Source of the DNA: Candidatus Scalindua sp.
GTDB taxonomy: Bacteria > Planctomycetota > Brocadiia > Brocadiales > Scalinduaceae
DNA: 40,978 bases
NCBI GenBank assembly: GCA_018670825.1
Contig: JABHIW010000016.1
Span: 1 to 40,978, forward strand
Reading direction: 5' to 3'
In this document: positions 24,861-33,273 of the stretch, piece by piece
Layout: every line of letters begins with the position of its first letter
How positions within the stretch are numbered: position 1 is the stretch's first letter
The notes under the pieces: model-generated
The model's input: only the letters and a program-made list of their open reading frames with translations
Databases searched by the model: none
Told to the model about the DNA's origin: nothing
Translations under genes and position numbers: made by a program

Positions 24861-24980
24861 GTTGCTATTATACACAACTTCTTAAATAATATAATAGCTT
24901 AAAGCCTTGCACTGAAAGTGCATAGTTTTAACTAGCGTGTTGATACAATAAAATTTATCACATACATATATCCGATGAAG

Positions 24981-25861
24981 TTACGAAATCAGGTAATCCT
25001 CTATCCACTCCCATTGGTCAGCAGGAGTATCGCCACTAAATCGAGAACGGCATATATTGATGTTTTGAGGCTGTATATTGTTCCTCTGAAGGAAGAGGAT
25101 GACCTTATCTATCCTGCTGATAATCTCTTTCTCACTAATGGCATCTTTGTTTTTATAATTTCTATCCTTTCAATTAAAAAAGGCATAATATTATTCGTCA
25201 TTATATCTTAGAGTGGGGTTACCGTTGAGCAGATTCAATGGGTAGTATGGGTTTCTTGAGATATTTCCAGCTAAAGTTCTGTTATCTTTTTGGGATTTGA
25301 GATGCATGGAAAATAGTCGAGGTCGATATCCAGGACGATGGGGTGTTCTGTTTTCAGATTGTCATTAGTTGTCATATAGTGATAGGAAAAGTCTCTTCTT
25401 CCCGCATATTGTAACGCTTTTATTTTAGGTGTTAGTTTCTTTACCATAAGGGTTTTTTCGTCATTGCCTCTGGCCTGTACAAAGGCTTCAACATTTTTTT
25501 TGTTCTTAATACTAAAGCTATGGTCGCCTTTAAGGGATTTATCAGGTGAAAAAGGATCTTCGTTTTGCACGTTTTTAATCTGGTCTATCCAGATTACTTG
25601 ATTAAAGATCTCCTGGTAAACAGCCGCAATAATAAAATCAGATATGGACAATTCGTTATAAGTAAAATCAAAGATTCTTTGCAGGCTTCCATTTAAGGTG
25701 TCAATTGAGGATGTTAATTTTGGAATATTAAAATCTGAATGAAAATCAACATGAAGTAAACAGTTTTGAGACGGTTGAATCAATTCTTTGTTAATACAAT
25801 AATTCCAGACAAAGAAAGCTTCGTGATGTTCTTCTACAATAAAGAGGGGCGTTTTTTTCAT
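24981..25861 (-). pseudogene. UPF0489 family protein, frameshifted C-terminus
   Basis: The first 190 residues read continuously: PLFIVEEHHEAFFVWNYCIN, LLHVDFHSDFN, and LDIDLDYFPCISNPKKITEL, then TAG. Two further frames continue the protein: RNPYYPLNLLNGNPTLRYND, then IISRIDKVILFLRNNNIQPQ and FSGDTPADQWEWIEDYLIS ending at TAA 24981-24983. At least two indels therefore break the gene. HVDFHSDFN and LDIDLDYF resemble the metal-binding DxHxD and DxD motifs of arginase-like ureohydrolases, but the family has no known function. It begins 6 bases after the restored stop of the formyltransferase gene, so they form an operon. The ATG at 25861 is preferred to TTG at 25870. Confidence 0.65.
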
Positions 25862-25866
25862 TGTTA

Positions 25867-26823
25867 TCAATCTCGTAAGGACATCTGCTGAGGGAGAGCG
25901 AATCTCTCTCCTTTCTGTATGCCGAGATCCAGCAGGCGGGTTGCCAGCAGAAACCCCTCTTCCATATACACGATATCGATTTTAACTAGACGTTGATCCT
26001 TACAGGCCACTCATATACCTTCCATTTGATCGGCCTTGATAATCGTTCCCGGAGTTTTTCCTTCCTCAATCCCTTCATCGGGAAGAGTGACCTCCACCAA
26101 CCGAAGCATAATACCACGGACAGAGGTATATGCTCCGTTATTCCATGGATTACAAGCCTTCACAAGGGCATAGATCTGATGGCTCTCCTGCTTTTCCCAA
26201 TTGATGGTAACATCTTCAAGTTCAGGTCTATGGTAGTATTTTGCTTTTGTATGGTCCTGATCAATCAATATCATAGCACTCGGATTATTTTGTAATTGGA
26301 CTAATAATTTTTGTACGACACCTAACGTTTGAAAAGATAGTTTAACCATGTGCATACCATGTGTATCGGTTGGCAGGATGGGGATTTTATCTACTATCGC
26401 TATAGGGCCATGATCCATTTGTACATCCATTTTGTGCACTGTAATTGCCCCATCCGCTTCACGCTTCACCAGTTCCCAGAATATCGGCTGAGGCCCACGG
26501 TATTCCGGCAGTCTGGCAAAATGGAAATTATAAACACCCAAAGGAGGAATATTCAATATGCTAGAAGGTATCTTAAAAGAAAAAGTGAGCACTAATACTA
26601 CATCCGGACGCAAACTCCTCAGCCATTTCTCCAGCTTTTGCTCAATGTCTGACTTACTTACCGACAATAAAGGTACGTTAACCTGTCGGGCAATCCACTG
26701 AATACGTTGTGTTTCTTCAGACGAAGAGTCGGATGTACACAAACCCGCTACCATATTGTTTTGTGCCAACGCCTGGAATGCAGGAATGGTTAGTATGCTG
26801 TTTCCAAAAACTACGATTTTCAT
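25867..26823 (-). pseudogene. Formyltransferase (Fmt-like) interrupted by one in-frame TGA
   Basis: The N-terminal domain is a formyl transferase using a formyltetrahydrofolate cofactor. MKIVVFGNSILTIPAFQALA opens it, YNFHFARLPEYRGPQPIFWE carries the Asn-His pair, and VHKMDVQMDHGPIAIV carries the catalytic Asp. A C-terminal Fmt-like domain starts near YALVKACNPWNNGAYTSVRG. TGA at 26011-26013 follows QMEGI, but the same frame continues VACKDQRLVKIDIVYMEEGF and LDLGIQKGERFALP to TGA at 25867-25869, next to the downstream gene. The catalytic domain is complete, so a slightly shortened active protein is possible. Its place among sugar-modifying genes suggests sugar N-formylation rather than initiator tRNA formylation, though that is inference. 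Confidence 0.7.
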
Positions 26824-26898
26824 GAGCAATATTTTAAAGTTAATTATTCAACCATAGAGACACACAGAAGAAAATAAGAAGATCGTGGTGCAAACATG

Positions 26899-27036
26899 GA
26901 ACACCGATGACACGGATTACGCAGTTCATCACGGATTTTTAATTTTTTTAACTTATAGCTTTATGCCGCATTGAAATTTTACATTTTAAATTTTTTGTCT
27001 GTGTATATCTGTGTCATCCGTGTTGTCCGCGTTCTA
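26899..27036. repeat. Composite palindromic repeat, element A (138 bp)
   Basis: The left arm starts GAACACCGATGACACGGAT and runs to CACGGATTTTT. The right arm is the inverted relative, ending TGTGTCATCCGTGTTGTCCGC and GTTC. The AT-rich spacer contains TTTATGC. The same organisation occurs at 30097-30249, and single arms occur at 28411 and 30019. A non-coding dispersed family. Confidence 0.65.
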
Positions 27037-27143
27037 TTATTAATTGAACACAGACGTTACTGATAACCGGTTTATGAAAGATTAGAACTTTCATCATGAT
27101 TATCCTGTAAATCTTGCCTAGAGAATTTAAATTCTACATCAAA

Positions 27144-28295
27144 CTACGCAATCAAATAAGGATTCAGCCATCCTTGCTTTGCCATATTTTTCCTGGCTAA
27201 TGTTAACTGCTCATAGAATAAAGTGGGTGTTTCCAACTCTTTTACAATTTTGTTATACATCCTCCCGTCTTTACCTTTGACCACCTCTCTCAGGTAGTTT
27301 GAAGTTTTTACTTCCCTGGTTTCCGGGTCGAATTTGACCATCCCTCTCGGGCCTTTAAACTCAACCGACTTCAACGCTTCCGGCAGGTGGCCTTGAACGG
27401 GCTTGCCCTCACCAATCTGCTGTACGGCCCTGGCAATGAGGTGGCCGGTTTCATAAGCCATGAGGAGATAGCAATTGATCGGGTGTCCGGTCTGATTTGT
27501 GAAGGTATTTGCGAAATTTTTATGCTCTTCCGTATCCTGGTTCCAGCAATAGATGGATTTGATACCTAGTGCTTTATCTCCTATTTCATCTAACAATGAT
27601 TCATCTACCATGAAAGGCAGGCCGGTCAATGGGACCTTGTCCCTGTATCCGAGCTTATGATAGGCATTCAGAAAGGAAACGGACTCTTTGCCGGAATAAA
27701 ATCCCATAATGAAATCGGGATTGGATTCAGCAATCATTTTAATGGACTCGGAAGGGTCTTCGTCACGGGATTCTCTATGGGTTACCGTAGCCTGCAACAG
27801 TTTTCCCTCCCTTGCTTCCAGGCCAAGTCCGAAAGAGAACGGTATCCCATAGCCCCCGTCGTGAAGAGCAGAGATGGAACAGGCTTTTTTGCCGTATTCT
27901 TCCGCCGCCCAATAACCGGTCATCCAACTCGATTGCCACAGGTTAAATGAATTGATAAACAAATAAGGATCCTGGGAGGCGTGAAAGACAACATCCTCTC
28001 CCAGAGAATTGACAATAAGGGGTACCTGGTTACTACTAAAAAATTGCTTTATAGGTTCAAAAAGACCAACGTTCAGAGGCGCAACTACGACATCCACCTG
28101 ATGCTTTACCAGCAGTTCCTGTATCTTTCCCGTTAACACATTCTTGTCAGCATTGTAACCGCCGGGTTCAATACACAATTCATATTCAATGCCGCCATTC
28201 TCTAACAAACCCTGTTCTATAGCCTTGAGCATATCTCTGGCAAGGAATGGTATATAGTTAGAATTAGGGGCAACTACTCCGATCTTTATGGGCAT
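27144..28295 (-). CDS. Type I periplasmic-binding-fold protein without signal peptide
   Basis: The 383-residue protein has the fold of branched-chain amino acid/urea ABC substrate-binding proteins (Peripla_BP_6). MPIKIGVVAPNSNYIPFLAR opens it, VDVVVAPLNVGLFEPIKQFF follows, and ESNPDFIMGFYSGKESVSFL and GHPINCYLLMAYETGHLIAR mark the second lobe. It begins directly with the first beta strand and has no signal peptide or lipobox, so it would stay in the cytoplasm, as AmiC-type sensors do. No permease or ATPase genes are nearby. GAGGAG lies three bases before ATG. It sits beside MdpB and formyltransferase genes, so a sensory or structural role is more likely than uptake. Confidence 0.7.
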   Translation of the reverse strand: MPIKIGVVAPNSNYIPFLARDMLKAIEQGLLENGGIEYELCIEPGGYNADKNVLTGKIQELLVKHQVDVVVAPLNVGLFEPIKQFFSSNQVPLIVNSLGEDVVFHASQDPYLFINSFNLWQSSWMTGYWAAEEYGKKACSISALHDGGYGIPFSFGLGLEAREGKLLQATVTHRESRDEDPSESIKMIAESNPDFIMGFYSGKESVSFLNAYHKLGYRDKVPLTGLPFMVDESLLDEIGDKALGIKSIYCWNQDTEEHKNFANTFTNQTGHPINCYLLMAYETGHLIARAVQQIGEGKPVQGHLPEALKSVEFKGPRGMVKFDPETREVKTSNYLREVVKGKDGRMYNKIVKELETPTLFYEQLTLARKNMAKQGWLNPYLIA

Positions 28296-28882
28296 GGTCT
28301 CCTCACTTAAATTTCAATAAAGCTATAAAAATTTTTCATTTCCCTCTTCTATAACATACATCATAGGCAGTTTGCATGAACGTCCAGAATGCAATGGAAC
28401 ACAATTAAAATAGAACACAGATGACACAGATGACACAGATTTTTTCTATTTAAAATAAACTTCAATTTTTATCTTATAATTTTATGTGACTTTGTTCTCT
28501 CCTTCTTTTTTATCAAAAGGTTTATCTTTTTATTAGTTAATAATAAGAGTGGCGCTAAATGCGCAAATAACACGGTCAATATTTTATCAATCGTATTTCG
28601 ATTGCAACTAGAATTTTATCATAACTCCTATTTTTTTGGCAAGTTAAAATGTGAGAGGGAAAAGATGGAATTAATAAAAAGATGAAGTGTTCGACATCGT
28701 TGGTATAATGTTACGGCATCCGGAATATCAGTGGCAAGAAAAGGTATATAACTGGAAACAGGGGGCCAGGATTCCTATCTTTATCATTATGTTTCTTCTT
28801 TATTAAGTGCTTAATATTGTAGTTCCTTACATTATGGCCCGTTTACAAACTCCAGGTTATTATTGGCTGAGCTCCAAAAAAA
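28296..28882. other. Intergenic stretch with a repeat arm
   Basis: Positions 28411-28445 carry one arm of the composite repeat (TAGAACACAGATGACACAG and onwards). A 32-codon plus-strand frame at 28708-28806 is not supported by a ribosome site or homology. Nothing else is recognisable. Confidence 0.4.
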
Positions 28883-28910
28883 ACACAGCCGGTAAAAATA
28901 CCGGCTGTGT
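28883..28910 (-). terminator. Rho-independent terminator
   Basis: A perfect 12-bp stem (ACACAGCCGGTA, loop of four, TACCGGCTGTGT) is followed on the minus strand by a run of eight T. It lies 45 bases after the MdpB-like gene and ends that transcript. Confidence 0.9.
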
Positions 28911-28954
28911 CGGATAATCTATAAGATTATGTTGATCTTTCCCAGGGTATTTTT

Positions 28955-29560
28955 CTAATTCCTCGATGGAAAGATCCCCTGCATGGCTATTACATAATTG
29001 AGACCAAGGTATGGGCCCCTGTTGTCCATATAAAGTCTTTGTCCCGTTGCGGCTCCGGTTACCGGTTGCCCACCGCCGGTATCGCTGACTGTTATAGATT
29101 CAGATGCCAGATCTTTGTCATCTGCCGCTATAGGGCTCGCGTAAACATTGGAGGCAGCTGTTGCCAGCATTTTATTTTTCGGATTTCCTGCAGTTGCAGC
29201 GGTGGATTCACCATGCAACGTAGCCGTGTGGGTATGAGACGGCATTTGCGCTTCCGTTAAGGTAAATGAATAATTACATGAAGGTGTATAATCAATAACA
29301 GGCGTTCCACCTTTTTGTCCTAATGGAATAGGATTCAGGCCTGGCCCGGTTCCCATGATACTGGAGCCGACAGGGACACGCCCTCTAAGATCAGGTAAGC
29401 CGTAAGATGTGCGACCATCACCCCCATAAGTAGTACCCAAAAGAGCGAACAGCGCTTGATTTTCACTTATCGCTGCTATCTGCCCCGCACAAAACGCCCA
29501 GTCTTTTGGCGTAAAATTGTAAGGTACAATCTTAATTTCTCCCAAATATGGTTCAGACAT
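28955..29560 (-). CDS. MdpB-like phage tail-collar domain protein
   Basis: The 201-residue protein starts SEPYLGEIKIVPYNFTPKDW and continues AFCAGQIAAISENQALFALLG, the tail-collar signature. SYGLPDLRGRVPVG follows at about 56-69, and MPSHTHTATLHG and GPYLGLNYVIAMQGIFPSRN close it. This is the microcystin-dependent-protein (MdpB) type, common outside phages as small surface or appendage proteins. The start has AGGAG eight bases before ATG. A strong terminator follows. It is downstream of, and probably co-transcribed with, the repeat-containing small protein. No other phage genes are present, so it is not a prophage remnant. Confidence 0.85.
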   Translation of the reverse strand: MSEPYLGEIKIVPYNFTPKDWAFCAGQIAAISENQALFALLGTTYGGDGRTSYGLPDLRGRVPVGSSIMGTGPGLNPIPLGQKGGTPVIDYTPSCNYSFTLTEAQMPSHTHTATLHGESTAATAGNPKNKMLATAASNVYASPIAADDKDLASESITVSDTGGGQPVTGAATGQRLYMDNRGPYLGLNYVIAMQGIFPSRN

Positions 29561-29643
29561 AATATTTTCTCCTTATCTTTACAAATAATTGTTATTAAAA
29601 TAAACTCTCAAAAGAGAGACCTGCTAATAAACATCATTTAACC

Positions 29644-29955
29644 TTATTCGAATTTTTTTGCTAATGCATCACGGACTTCTTCAGGACAATCAGCAGGAAG
29701 ATGCTCCAATACCTGCTCCAGTAGTTCTTTATTTGGTGGAGGCGGTGTCGGTTTATGAGCACAAGGGTTCTTTTTGAAACCTTCATGGAGCTCCCCGGGA
29801 AGATATTTTAATATTTCTACCTCTTCCTCTTCGTCAGAGAGTTTTTTCGGCTCAGCAACAGTATCAATACTTTCTTTGAAACCTTCATGAAATTTCCCGG
29901 GTATCTCACCCAGGATGTAGTCCTCATTCTCTTTTAAGCTTTGCTTAACACTCAT
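29644..29955 (-). CDS. Small acidic protein with LPG-x-x-HEGFK repeats
   Basis: About 103 residues from the ATG at 29955, which has AGGAGG seven bases upstream. Three related units are visible: ILGEIPGKFHEGFKES, ILKYLPGELHEGFKKN and VLEHLPADCPEEVRDALAKK, joined by acidic (EEEEVE) and proline-rich (PTPPPP) linkers. Each unit looks like a short helix, a Pro-Gly turn and a second helix. No signal peptide. It lies 83 bases before the MdpB-like gene on the same strand. I do not recognise the family. It may bind or help assemble the tail-collar protein. Confidence 0.6.
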   Translation of the reverse strand: MSVKQSLKENEDYILGEIPGKFHEGFKESIDTVAEPKKLSDEEEEVEILKYLPGELHEGFKKNPCAHKPTPPPPNKELLEQVLEHLPADCPEEVRDALAKKFE

Positions 29956-30018
29956 CAGCAATCCTCCTAATGCTAAAGGTTTGAAAAATAAGTAATCCGA
30001 GACTGGATTCCTCTTTTT

Positions 30019-30300
30019 AGAACACGGATGACGCTGATAACACGGATCATCACGGATTTACTACTTACGTTATAAAAAACTTTGTTTTTATTTAATAGAA
30101 CACGGATGACGCTGATGACACAGATTCTCACGGATTTTTCTATGTAAGAAGCTTTAATTATTTTTATTTAATAGTTTTATGCAATTTCGATTTTTTTCTT
30201 ATTTTCTTTTAATCTGTGCAAATCGGTGTCATCCGTGTTTCCCGTGTTCAATTTTTTATAGAACACCGATGACACAGATTCTCACAGATTTTTATTTAAT
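30019..30300. repeat. Cluster of composite repeats, including element B
   Basis: Four arms lie within 282 bases. Direct copies start at 30019, 30097 and 30259, and an inverted copy covers 30211-30249. The common core is AACACGGATGACRCTGAT followed by ACACAGATTCTCACGG and T-runs. Arms 30097 and 30211 flank a TTTATGC-containing spacer and form element B (153 bp), equivalent to element A at 26899-27036. Confidence 0.7.
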
Positions 30301-30666
30301 GGAAAGAGTGCTTCCTGATAATTGCCTTCACGAATCGTGTTACATACAATCCTGTGAAACAAGAACTTTATAGTTTGAGAACAATTGAATTTGGTAAGAA
30401 AGTTCATGTGTTTTACGTCCTTGTAATAACAAACTTTATTCAGTGTAATTTATCCACATTACACCATGTGGTAGAGTATTCGTGCTTTTGGAATGCATCT
30501 AACTGAATGGTAAAACTGCATAACATTAATGTCAAGAATAAAATCATATCTGTCAGAAAATGTTAGCTCTTTAAATTGATAAATGGTATTTTGTTATTAC
30601 AATTATAATGACTTATTGTAGAGAGAGTATTAAAGTTTCCTTATAATAATTGCTGCAGGAGGTCAT
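30301..30666. other. AT-rich intergenic stretch upstream of the GNAT gene
   Basis: No supported gene. AGGAGG at 30657-30662 is the ribosome site for the GTG start at 30667. A promoter is expected here but no good consensus pair stands out. Confidence 0.4.
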
Positions 30667-31149
30667 GTGGAGAAAAATAAAATAAAACTGCGGTCAATTA
30701 AACCGGAGGATGAAGAGTTTCTTTATCAGGTCTATGCAAGTACTCGTGAGGTGGAAATGGCTATGGTAGACTGGACGAAGGAACAGATTGAGACTTTTCT
30801 AAGAATGCAATTTAACGCTCAGCACAAGCATTATCAGGAAAACTATGTAGGCTCAAAATTCGACATTATTCTAGAGGGCAATACACCTGTAGGAAGGCTG
30901 TATGTAGCGAGATGGGAAAAAGAGATCAGGATTATCGACATCTCGCTTTTACCGGAATTTCGCAGAAAAGGTATAGGCAGTCTGTTTCTCAAGGACATTA
31001 TGGCGGAAGCTGCATTAGATGGAAAACCCGTAAGCATACATGTAGAACATTTTAATCCTGCACTCCGCCTCTATAACAAGTTGGGTTTTCGTAAAATTGA
31101 TGATACCGGTGCCTACTTCTTGATGGAGTGGAAAGAAGATTTATGTTAA
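30667..31149 (+). CDS. GNAT-family N-acetyltransferase
   Basis: The 160-residue acetyl-CoA-dependent transferase begins at GTG with AGGAGG four bases upstream. The N-terminal IKLRSIKPEDEEFLYQVYAS, the central strand IRIIDISLLPEFRRKGIGSL carrying the R-x-x-G-x-G acetyl-CoA loop (RRKGIG, about 98-103), and the C-terminal NPALRLYNKLGFRKIDDTGA with the N...Y..LGF motif are all present. It is complete and cytoplasmic. GNAT genes often lie near MdpB-like genes, but the substrate cannot be read from the sequence. Confidence 0.85.
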   Translation: MEKNKIKLRSIKPEDEEFLYQVYASTREVEMAMVDWTKEQIETFLRMQFNAQHKHYQENYVGSKFDIILEGNTPVGRLYVARWEKEIRIIDISLLPEFRRKGIGSLFLKDIMAEAALDGKPVSIHVEHFNPALRLYNKLGFRKIDDTGAYFLMEWKEDLC

Positions 31150-31338
31150 TTATCCTCACACAAAGATACAGAGAGCACAAAGATTGATTTTATTTGAGTT
31201 CTCCGTTTATAATTCTTGTTATTCCGTTCTACATCAAGTCTTCGCCACAGATGTTAACAGATACCTGTCCTACCCATCCTCTCCGGAATGCACATCTCCT
31301 CAGTGCAGAATCGGACGGGATCTTGCGAGAATGTAAAG

Positions 31339-32367
31339 TTATTCTTTTTCGAACCTTACCCTTGGATTGCACCCCAACTCATAATAAAACCTTAATATTT
31401 CTCCACCTTGCAATTTTTCTTTTGTTGGGAATTTCCTGGGGTATGTCAAGCTACTATCGTAATCTTTCAAACGAACACTCCCAAATACATTAATAGTAGT
31501 CAGAAGTCTTGGCTCGTAGCGATATTCATAATGCGAAGGAATTTGTATACTAAGACCAGGTAGTTGGTCGCCGGTTATATCCGTCCATTCGTTTATAGAT
31601 TGCTTATTCAGTTCAAATACTTTTCCTAATAATATTCGATCTCGATCCGGTTCCGGAATTCCGCCCACATGATCAGAACTTACAAGTACATGCTCTTTAG
31701 ATTCATTCAATAAATAGGCATCAATACTAACTGATTGTGGAATCATGGTTGCATCCGGTACCTGAGGAACAATATTTCTAGCTATTGATACCAGTGGTTC
31801 CTTTCCAAGGCAGGCATTCATTGTCTCGCTAATTATGATATCCGGTTTTTCATTAGCAGGTATCTTATACGTGGTAGCATCTCCACATACGAATTTAGCG
31901 ACATGTGACATCAGGCCTATAGATTCTAAAAGCATTTTGGCAGAGTCTAATGCATCTTTATGAATTTCTACTAATGTAAATCTGACTTGTTCTGGTGTGA
32001 AAATTGACATTAGTGGAAATGCCAGCAATGCGTATGGACCGCACCCGGCATACAAGACCTTTAGCGGACTTATTACGGCTTCAGAGATTTTTTCTCTTAT
32101 TGCAATATCCAATCCTTTTATAAACATTGCTGTACGGTATGTTTCACGCATACACATTGCCGCCTGTATTGGTGATATCGCTAATCCGCTTGAAAGCCGC
32201 GTCTCTCCTTTGGCGATGTCCTGATCTGCAATCCGAAACGATGTATGCCTCTCTATTATCTCCCCTAATTGTTCAATCGCGGGAATCCAAGTCGCTACAG
32301 ATGCCTCTTCATCAAGTATATCTTGTGTTATTTTCTTGAGCACTGCAAGCTCATGTTCTGATTTCAT
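31339..32367 (-). CDS. PRMT-like SAM methyltransferase
   Basis: The 342-residue protein has a helical N-terminal domain followed by the SAM-binding core. VLYAGCGPYALLAFPLMSIF (about 104-123) is the glycine loop, FTLVEIHKDALDSAKMLLES has the ribose-binding Glu, and CGDATTYK follows. IISETMNACLGKEPLVSIAR resembles the double-Glu loop of protein arginine methyltransferases (E-x-M-x(6)-E). The C-terminal half is a beta-rich domain, as in that family. No ribosome site is evident. It could instead act on a small molecule. The 190 bases between it and the GNAT gene hold no gene. Confidence 0.6.
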   Translation of the reverse strand: MKSEHELAVLKKITQDILDEEASVATWIPAIEQLGEIIERHTSFRIADQDIAKGETRLSSGLAISPIQAAMCMRETYRTAMFIKGLDIAIREKISEAVISPLKVLYAGCGPYALLAFPLMSIFTPEQVRFTLVEIHKDALDSAKMLLESIGLMSHVAKFVCGDATTYKIPANEKPDIIISETMNACLGKEPLVSIARNIVPQVPDATMIPQSVSIDAYLLNESKEHVLVSSDHVGGIPEPDRDRILLGKVFELNKQSINEWTDITGDQLPGLSIQIPSHYEYRYEPRLLTTINVFGSVRLKDYDSSLTYPRKFPTKEKLQGGEILRFYYELGCNPRVRFEKE

Positions 32368-32443
32368 TTTTTCTATTCAATTATTGTCATGGAGTTAACA
32401 CAGGATAGATCATGAGGGAAAAAGTCGGGACCTCCTATTTTCT

Positions 32444-32790
32444 TCATTTTTTTGAAACCAATGTATTTTTTTTACTCTCGCTATCAGCCTCCAGTATCTG
32501 ATGCTCTTTGCCGACTCGTTCGTGTTCCATGTTATATGGGCTTTCTAATGATCTCTGCAAAATAACCACTTGGACTCTGTACGTATCTTTTGGACGTGTA
32601 CCTGTTATCGGTACTTGTAAGCTAGGATGAAATTGAAACTCACGAGATTCCCCTGTAAGCACATGTTACCTTCACAGACCCCGGTAGTGCCGCAAACACT
32701 TACCATTAGCGTGTTTGATGTGCTACTTTCCGATGCTTCGGTCAATAATGGGACCAAGAGTCCTTCCATGGCTACATATGTACTTGAGTG
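32444..32790 (-). pseudogene. Frameshifted coding remnant, unknown family
   Basis: Two overlapping frames look coding. MEGLLVPLLTEASESSTSNT leads to VCGTTGVCEGNMCL. After a shift comes TGESREFQFHPSLQVPITGT, RPKDTYRVQVVILQRSLESP, and EHERVGKEHQILEADSESKK to a stop at 32444. I do not recognise it. The composition suggests a beta-rich protein fragment. It lies about 80 bases upstream of the methyltransferase gene on the same strand. Confidence 0.35.
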
Positions 32791-32982
32791 AAATTGTTAC
32801 TGAATACAGACACTCGATCATCATAATGATGAATATGGGCTCATGTCTTGCCTGCTCTACCTACCTCACAATGTCCGGTCCAATTTTACATGTCTCTATA
32901 ATATAACGAGGATTGTGTTGCCTTTTGCTAAGTATAGCTTATCTTTTATACGTCTGGAAATTATCATTCTATTTGAGCGCCG

Positions 32983-33132
32983 TCCGGTTAGGTTTTTGCG
33001 CGTACTGCTTTTGTCATACCCGAATTTCTTTATCGGGTATCTAGCTATCCCGTTCGTCATAGATTCCCACTATAAACATACGGGAATGACAGTTTCGGAA
33101 TATTAATTTGAACATGCAAAAACCTAACCGGA
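32983..33132. repeat. 150-bp MITE-like element with 17-bp inverted ends
   Basis: TCCGGTTAGGTTTTTGC at 32983-32999 is the exact reverse complement of 33116-33132. The interior holds a REP-like palindrome of the GTCATTCCCGC family (GATTCCCAC ... GGGAATGACA near 33060-33091) and a CCCGAATTTCTTTATCGGG hairpin at about 33018-33036. No ORF and no clear target duplication. The stretch from 32791 to here holds nothing else recognisable. Confidence 0.75.
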
Positions 33133-33225
33133 TACTACTGGAAAAGACTCACAAAAATCATAATTTGCTTTTTACAAATAACATATACGGAATAATATTT
33201 CAATTCAAATAGAGATATTATGTTT

Positions 33226-33267
33226 GTACGCTAATTTGTTGGCAATTGTAATTGATTAGCGTACTAT
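33226..33267 (+). promoter_or_regulatory. higBA promoter with palindromic operator
   Basis: GTACGCTAAT (33226-33235) and ATTAGCGTAC (33255-33264) form a perfect 10-bp inverted repeat. Between and over it lies a sigma70-like pair: TTGGCA (33239-33244), 17-base spacer, TACTAT (33262-33267). The right half-site overlaps the -10 box, so HigA binding would repress. The ATG is 7 bases after the -10, so the mRNA would be leaderless. Confidence 0.65.
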
Positions 33268-33273
33268 GAGCGG

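Larger units (their letters stand above)
24373..24930 (-). mobile_element. IS200/IS605-type element with tnpA only
   Basis: The element carries a single Y1 transposase and hairpins typical of IS200. At the right end are a 15-bp perfect hairpin (24373-24387 with 24393-24407, loop GAAAA) and a 7-bp hairpin overlapping the stop of tnpA (24413-24429). At the left end, upstream of tnpA, is TGCACT-GAA-AGTGCA at 24908-24922. Small hairpins at both ends share the ACT-GAA-AGT top. Exact cleavage sites are not determined. Confidence 0.7.

Noticed and set aside
24975..25211. 78-codon plus-strand ORF
   Set aside because: It is antisense to recognisable UPF0489 coding sequence and has no family features.
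25867..26823. Selenocysteine at the in-frame TGA, or a reassigned stop codon
   Set aside because: The position is not a redox site of the family, no SECIS-like hairpin stands out, other in-frame stops here are TAG, and intact neighbouring genes end normally with all three stops.
28955..29560. Prophage tail region
   Set aside because: Only the tail-collar protein is phage-like; no capsid, portal, terminase or integrase genes are present, and MdpB-like proteins are common chromosomal genes.
30019..30300. Possible CRISPR array from closely spaced similar repeats
   Set aside because: Copies vary, occur in both orientations, are unevenly spaced and have no cas genes nearby. They are dispersed palindromic elements.
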